From assembly GCF_000429725.1 (NCBI RefSeq), contig NZ_AUCK01000025.1, forward strand, positions 1 to 64,000: DNA of 64,000 bases. Direction: 5' to 3'. The position numbers were made by a program, and so were the translations under genes. Below the pieces are notes generated by a model. That model was not told where the DNA came from and did not search any database. It worked only from the letters and a program-made list of their open reading frames with translations. Position 1 is the first letter of the stretch. Each line of letters opens with the position of its first letter. Source of the DNA: Alkalicoccus chagannorensis DSM 18086 (GTDB lineage: Bacteria > Bacillota > Bacilli > Bacillales > Salisediminibacteriaceae). Shown here one piece after another: positions 61,201-64,000 of the stretch.

Positions 61201-61371
61201 GCACTGACGCCGGTTGCCTTGAGCGGCGATGTGCTGTTTGAGCCGCTGGCGATCTCCATCATTTCCGGTTTGATCTTTTCGGCTGTGCTGACCGTCATTA
61301 TTGTACCTGCACTCTATACTGCTTTTGCCGGCAGGTTCGGGGATGCGGAGAAGAAGCGTAAGGCTGAGTGA
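58282..61371 (+). CDS. RND-family efflux transporter (AcrB/SwrC-like)
   Basis: This 1029-aa proton-driven exporter has the RND layout: one helix, a large external loop, six helices, a second large loop and five helices. The first membrane block has GLIVALGILVDDGIVVGDNI with the paired Asp residues of the proton relay. The last block has GLGFTALLGIVSLAGIVVRN. GGAGG lies 7 nt before the ATG at 58282. It is controlled by the neighbouring TetR protein by inference. There is no membrane-fusion partner gene, as for SwrC/YerP in Bacillus. The substrate is unknown. Confidence 0.94.
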   Translation: MYSTIIKSPKITLMFVFIFIALGVLTLFQLPQREVPEIAVDVGIVSTPYPGGAPEEVEQQVTVPIEEALESVDGLEDVDSVSASGFSNITMELAEGVNQNEVFTDIQQAVTEAEDELPETASPSVSEQASVGGLSSYHLLAEDEEDLFDQRDRIREWESSIEGINGVDQVNVKGLPDQSLLINVDDEALFEEGLQLPDVIEGLEGELQTDPLGIQQEEEENVQLQLQTLEQSEDIEDIFIGLNQDDDPIYIGDIAEVGLDMETPEDRITFEGTPALSFTVIPERGESIPDLHNFVDDRMNELAADLPDSVELDLFYTQLTIVEEIFGDLALSFFLAAVSVIVVTLLGLNASSAVIVALAIPASVFIGLLPLPFAGVDLNQISIIGLIVALGILVDDGIVVGDNIRAKYRKGLEPLDGALQGVREVRSSIIVSTLTIVFTFLPLVFISGANGDFIRALPTVLVTTIIASTLIALTLVPIFLIWRRKKQLASAKADKRPVDGILGKQFVQLSDWYADSLLRRVVKHPWKTAAVGLVATTALYGLIPFIPVEFFPDTDRDEVTVEVRMPAGTTLESTESVLEEMRDLILEEDENVYETAVYAGDGLPPIFGSNQTNTSEETGDILLRVDRDQQSAQETISRWTDPLQEEFPEAEIEVTTIEAGPPVGAPIALTIQGPDVEELMDISSGLQDEIRGLPESGTVLDDMGPRRPARVYEPDREALEENGLSLSSISEQIGLRTEGIPLFTFRTAEETLDLQLAVNRIEDGEDIDLEAVEVPSEAGGDGPPDIISLDSLVTVSTTEEIPRVIRADGDRTVTVRVFPGEDDEELEGQIQGIVDDQEAELSEEYTISLGGETEARSDFILELATLFLLVLFFIYIVIAIQFYSLMTPFLVLSTVHIAASGAIVGLFITQTGLGFTALLGIVSLAGIVVRNSIVLLEFIKQRRGEGMPLEDAVVEAGRARLRPILLTAFTAIGALTPVALSGDVLFEPLAISIISGLIFSAVLTVIIVPALYTAFAGRFGDAEKKRKAE

Positions 61372-61689
61372 CGAAGTAGAGGCCGGTGCGATGGTGTCCT
61401 TCTGTGAGGAGAGCGCACGTATGAAGGGCTGGTAACAGAAAAGCCACCTGGCAGGCTTCATGCTCTGCCACAGAGAAGGCCGTCTCCTGGAGGCGGTCTT
61501 TTCAGGCAGTGATCAGCGTTCTCCGATAAGGGCAGCGGGGCTTTCTGCTGCCGGGATAATACGTGTGAAATACCGATCTTTGCCCGACAGGAGGGACCCT
61601 CCTGAGCACAATTTTTGGCAGAAGGTGCAGGAACTGATATGCTGACAAATAGTAAGTGATACGTTTTGTTCAAGAAAGGATGACAATAA
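61372..61689. other. Intergenic region upstream of the LLM oxidoreductase gene
   Basis: After the terminator at 61477-61503 there is a short hairpin AGGAGG-GAC-CCTCCT (about 61590-61604) in the likely leader of the next gene, followed by ATTTTTGG. No known riboswitch motif was recognised. Confidence 0.4.
61477..61503 (+). terminator. Probable terminator of the RND gene
   Basis: AGGCCGTCT and GGCGGTCT arms pair with two G-T wobbles and are followed by TTTTC, about 105 bp after the stop. Confidence 0.5.
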
Positions 61690-62703
61690 TTGAGTACAGT
61701 GAATATACCCGTTTCCGCGCTGAACCTTGTTCCGCTGCGGGAAGGGAAGACCAAACAAGAAGCACTTCACGACATGGTTGATCTGGCACAACACCTCGAA
61801 TCCCTGCAATATAATCGGTATTGGATTTCGGAGCATCATAATACATCCACGCTGATGAGTTCAGCGACTCCGTTGTTAATTCAGCATGTGCTGGATCATA
61901 CAAAGGAGATAGCCGTGGGCTCCGGCGGTGTCATGCTGCCGAACCATACGCCGCTCGCCGTGGCAGAACAGTTCGGTACGATGGCTACCCTGCACCCGGG
62001 ACGTGTCGAACTGGGTCTCGGCCGAGCGCCGGGAACGGACCAGCAGACAGCAGCTGCACTGCGGCGCGGTGCGGGAAATCAAGCAGTGCATGCGTTCCCG
62101 GAAGATATTGAAGAACTGCAGCGCTTTTTTGGTCCGGAGGAAGTACAGGGCCGCGTGCAGGCTCACCCAGGAATGGATACGAATGTTCCGTTGTACATTC
62201 TCGGTTCTTCCCCGGACTCTGCGGTACTGGCTGCCCGTCTTGGTCTACCGTATGCTTTTGCTGCACATTTTGCACCAACGTACATGGAACAGGCTATCGA
62301 CATTTACCGCTCGCGCTTTGAGCCGTCGGATGTTCTCGATCAACCCCATATGATGGTATGCGCAAACTTGATTGGGGCAGAGACGGATGCAGAAGCAGAG
62401 AAAGAAATGACGAGCCTGCACCAGTTTTTTCTGAATGTCATTAGGGGAACGCAGAACCCGCTGCAGCCGCCGGTTGATTCCATGGAAGGGCTCTGGACGC
62501 CTCCGGAGGCTGCTGCTGCCCAACAGATGACAAGCGTCTCGTTTGTCGGCTCCAAAGACACGATTGCAAAGCAGCTGGAGGAATTCCAGGAACGCTTTGC
62601 CGTCGATGAAATTATGGCCGTATCCTATATGTATGATACGGAAAAGCAGAAGCAGGCCTACACGATGCTGAAAGAAATCACCAGCGGAGTCCCTGCTGAA
62701 TAA
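61690..62703 (+). CDS. LLM-class flavin-dependent oxidoreductase
   Basis: This 337-aa luciferase-like monooxygenase family protein opens with IPVSALNLVPLREGKT, then YWISEHHN, GSGGVMLPNHTPL, and LGLGRAPGTDQ. It matches the YceB/MsnO8-like subgroup that binds FMN. The substrate is unknown. The start is TTG at 61690, with AAAGGA 9 nt upstream; no ATG gives a full-length N-terminus. A strong terminator follows. Confidence 0.88.
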   Translation: MSTVNIPVSALNLVPLREGKTKQEALHDMVDLAQHLESLQYNRYWISEHHNTSTLMSSATPLLIQHVLDHTKEIAVGSGGVMLPNHTPLAVAEQFGTMATLHPGRVELGLGRAPGTDQQTAAALRRGAGNQAVHAFPEDIEELQRFFGPEEVQGRVQAHPGMDTNVPLYILGSSPDSAVLAARLGLPYAFAAHFAPTYMEQAIDIYRSRFEPSDVLDQPHMMVCANLIGAETDAEAEKEMTSLHQFFLNVIRGTQNPLQPPVDSMEGLWTPPEAAAAQQMTSVSFVGSKDTIAKQLEEFQERFAVDEIMAVSYMYDTEKQKQAYTMLKEITSGVPAE

Positions 62704-62737
62704 ACGTTGGATAGAAAGAAAGCCTCTTCTCCAAAAC

Positions 62738-62787
62738 AAAAAACGCTTCTGTCGATCCTGAAAGATCGGCAGAAGCGTTTTTTTTGT
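62738..62787. terminator. Bidirectional terminator after the LLM gene
   Basis: AACGCTTCTGTCGATC and GATCGGCAGAAGCGTT pair over 16 positions with one mismatch or wobble and are flanked by A-runs and eight T. Confidence 0.92.
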
Positions 62788-62919
62788 GATAAGAATGCAT
62801 TCGTCCTTATCAAGGGTTGAGATCGGCGTGTCCGCTGCGAGGGAAGAAAGAAGACCTCTTTCTTCCCTCAACAGAACGACGGCACCCGCTGTTCCGGCCA
62901 ACAACGCTCCATGCTTTTG
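62788..62919. repeat. Family A structured repeat, copy A8
   Basis: It begins GATAAGAATGCATTCG. The central stem is GGGAAGAAAG (62841-62850)/CTTTCTTCCC (62858-62867), one pair longer than in A6 and with a different last pairs set. The 3' part GCTGTTCCGGCCAACAACGC and GCTTTTGAG match the family end. Confidence 0.7.
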
Positions 62920-62971
62920 AGCGCTTGTTTCTGTGCCGTTTTCTTCCTCTATTTCAGAGAAGCGAGCCGGA

Positions 62972-63973
62972 TTATCGTGCAAATCGGTGGTCACCGATAA
63001 CGGTTACCTGACTCATGTTTCTAAAGTAAGATGTATTCGTCACACGTGGATTGTGGAAGAAAAGCGCGCTGCCGGCAGGAGAAGCACCCTGCAGAGCTTC
63101 TCGGGCAGCCTCTATGGATCTTTGGCTTGCAGCACGATTAATTGTCCCATTCATAGCCGGTGTAAACTGGCCTGACTGATTCACCACACCGCTGACGGTG
63201 CCAGGGAAGCGGTTCGAATCTACGCGGTTCATGACGACGTTACCAACAGCAACTTTGCCCTGATAAGGCTGTCCTCGGGCCTCCTGATGTATCAGGCGGG
63301 CTAGGAGGTCTACTTCACTTTCGTTCAATGCCGGTTCCTGCTGGGCCTGTGGTTCACTTTCTTCAGCAGAAGCTGTTTCAGGTTCATAACTCAGGCTGTT
63401 GGAAACAGCTGTAGGTATCACCGTGCGCAGCATCTGTCCTGGAGATACGCTGCCGTCCAGCTGGTTCAAGCGTGCAAAATCGTCTGCATCTACCCCAAGT
63501 CCGGATGCAATCGACTCCACAGAATCCCCTTCCGCTGCTTCATATCGGTTGACGGATGTGAGCGTAATATCCCCATCCGCCCAGTGCACTTCCGTATGCA
63601 TGAGTTCCGCTGCATGACGGAGCGGAAGGTACGTACGCTCATTATCGAGTTCTGGAATAACATCAAGATCGTAATCATTGCCGTTCAGGCTGATGGAAGG
63701 CTCGTCGATGGTCATCGCAATTTCATCGCCTTCAACGGTATTGATGGTGACTTTCTGTGAGCCGCCGTCCCAGTTCACCTCGGCTCCGAGCTGTTCGCTG
63801 ATAAAGCGGACCGGTACGAGCGTCCGATTGTTACTCGATTTGACCGGCTGGTCCATAGAGACTTGTTCCTGGTTTATAAAAATATCTGGTGTGTCGGCAG
63901 CGGCGGACGCAGCGCCGAACGTCATGACGGCGGCAGCGGCAGCAGCAGCGGTTAAACATAATTTTTTCATCAT
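62972..63973 (-). CDS. Secreted LysM/SleB-type cell wall hydrolase with CuAO-N domain
   Basis: This 333-aa protein has a signal peptide (about 1-26), a copper-amine-oxidase N-terminal-like domain (about 30-140; RTLVPVRFISEQLGAEVNWD), a LysM-like peptidoglycan-binding segment (about 143-187) and a C-terminal Hydrolase_2 (SleB/CwlJ-like) domain with the catalytic Glu231 in LIHQEARGQ. SleB-type enzymes are lytic transglycosylases acting on cortex or wall peptidoglycan; the extra domains suggest a vegetative wall role. The first of two adjacent ATG codons is used; no strong ribosome site is seen before the window edge. Confidence 0.9.
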   Translation of the reverse strand: MMKKLCLTAAAAAAAVMTFGAASAAADTPDIFINQEQVSMDQPVKSSNNRTLVPVRFISEQLGAEVNWDGGSQKVTINTVEGDEIAMTIDEPSISLNGNDYDLDVIPELDNERTYLPLRHAAELMHTEVHWADGDITLTSVNRYEAAEGDSVESIASGLGVDADDFARLNQLDGSVSPGQMLRTVIPTAVSNSLSYEPETASAEESEPQAQQEPALNESEVDLLARLIHQEARGQPYQGKVAVGNVVMNRVDSNRFPGTVSGVVNQSGQFTPAMNGTINRAASQRSIEAAREALQGASPAGSALFFHNPRVTNTSYFRNMSQVTVIGDHRFAR

Positions 63974-64000
63974 AAGCAGTGGATGGCATAGAAGCCTTCC

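Overview
The window looks like chromosome of a moderately GC-rich member of the Bacillaceae, probably a halophile or haloalkaliphile. The gene families support this: PgsBCA polyglutamate synthesis, class D and class F sortases, YflT, YndJ, DUF1836, a SleB-type hydrolase, LuxS, and an S-box met operon. So do the strong GGAGG ribosome sites, the TTG and GTG starts, and the very acidic or Asn/Asp/Glu-rich secreted proteins. Genus assignment (Alkalicoccus or Salisediminibacterium-like) is a guess. No rRNA, tRNA, CRISPR array, intact transposase or prophage was seen.

Layout. 0.4-6.4 kb: a chemoreceptor and a GGDEF-EAL protein on the minus strand, then a CvrA/NhaP2-type cation/proton antiporter. 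6.6-17.9 kb: a cobamide salvage and assembly region with two transcription units. The first is cobO-cobQ-cobT from a conventional promoter. The second lies behind a cobalamin riboswitch and reads btuF-btuC-btuD/cbiZ-cbiB-cobD-cobU-cobS-cobC plus a short second CobU-like gene. 17.9-34.5 kb: mixed metabolic and membrane genes, including luxS, yndJ, ubiX-like, glutamate dehydrogenase, a PfpI protein, an indolepyruvate-decarboxylase-like enzyme, OsmC, a TRIC channel, YflT, DUF1836, hemolysin III, YihY and a MalY/PatB aminotransferase. 35-40 kb: the poly-gamma-glutamate operon pgsB-pgsC-pgsA-ggt on the minus strand. 40.3-41.8 kb: mqnB-mqnD of the futalosine route to menaquinone. 42-45.5 kb: a copper-binding four-helix-bundle protein, ThiW, and a class F sortase with its MPQTG substrate. 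45.8-53.7 kb: a SAM-I riboswitch followed by metI-metC-metF-metH. 54.7-56.2 kb: a class D sortase with an extreme Asn/Asp-rich wall-protein candidate. 56.5-64 kb: Mn-dependent pyrophosphatase, a TetR-RND efflux pair, an LLM flavin oxidoreductase and a LysM/SleB-like hydrolase.

The cob/btu genes capture and remake cobamides, and MetH, the cobalamin-dependent methionine synthase at the end of the SAM-regulated operon, is an obvious consumer. Polyglutamate synthesis and the two sortase-substrate pairs are envelope functions.

The intergenic space is unusually rich in dispersed structured repeats. Family A has at least seven full or partial copies with a stem that changes in a compensatory way. 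Family B is a ~150 bp pair in opposite orientation. Family C copies begin with GACGCCTGCGG and one carries matching inverted ends. These repeats and the Asn/Asp-rich protein with its sortase are the most interesting items here. All calls come from reading the sequence; no database or folding program was run.
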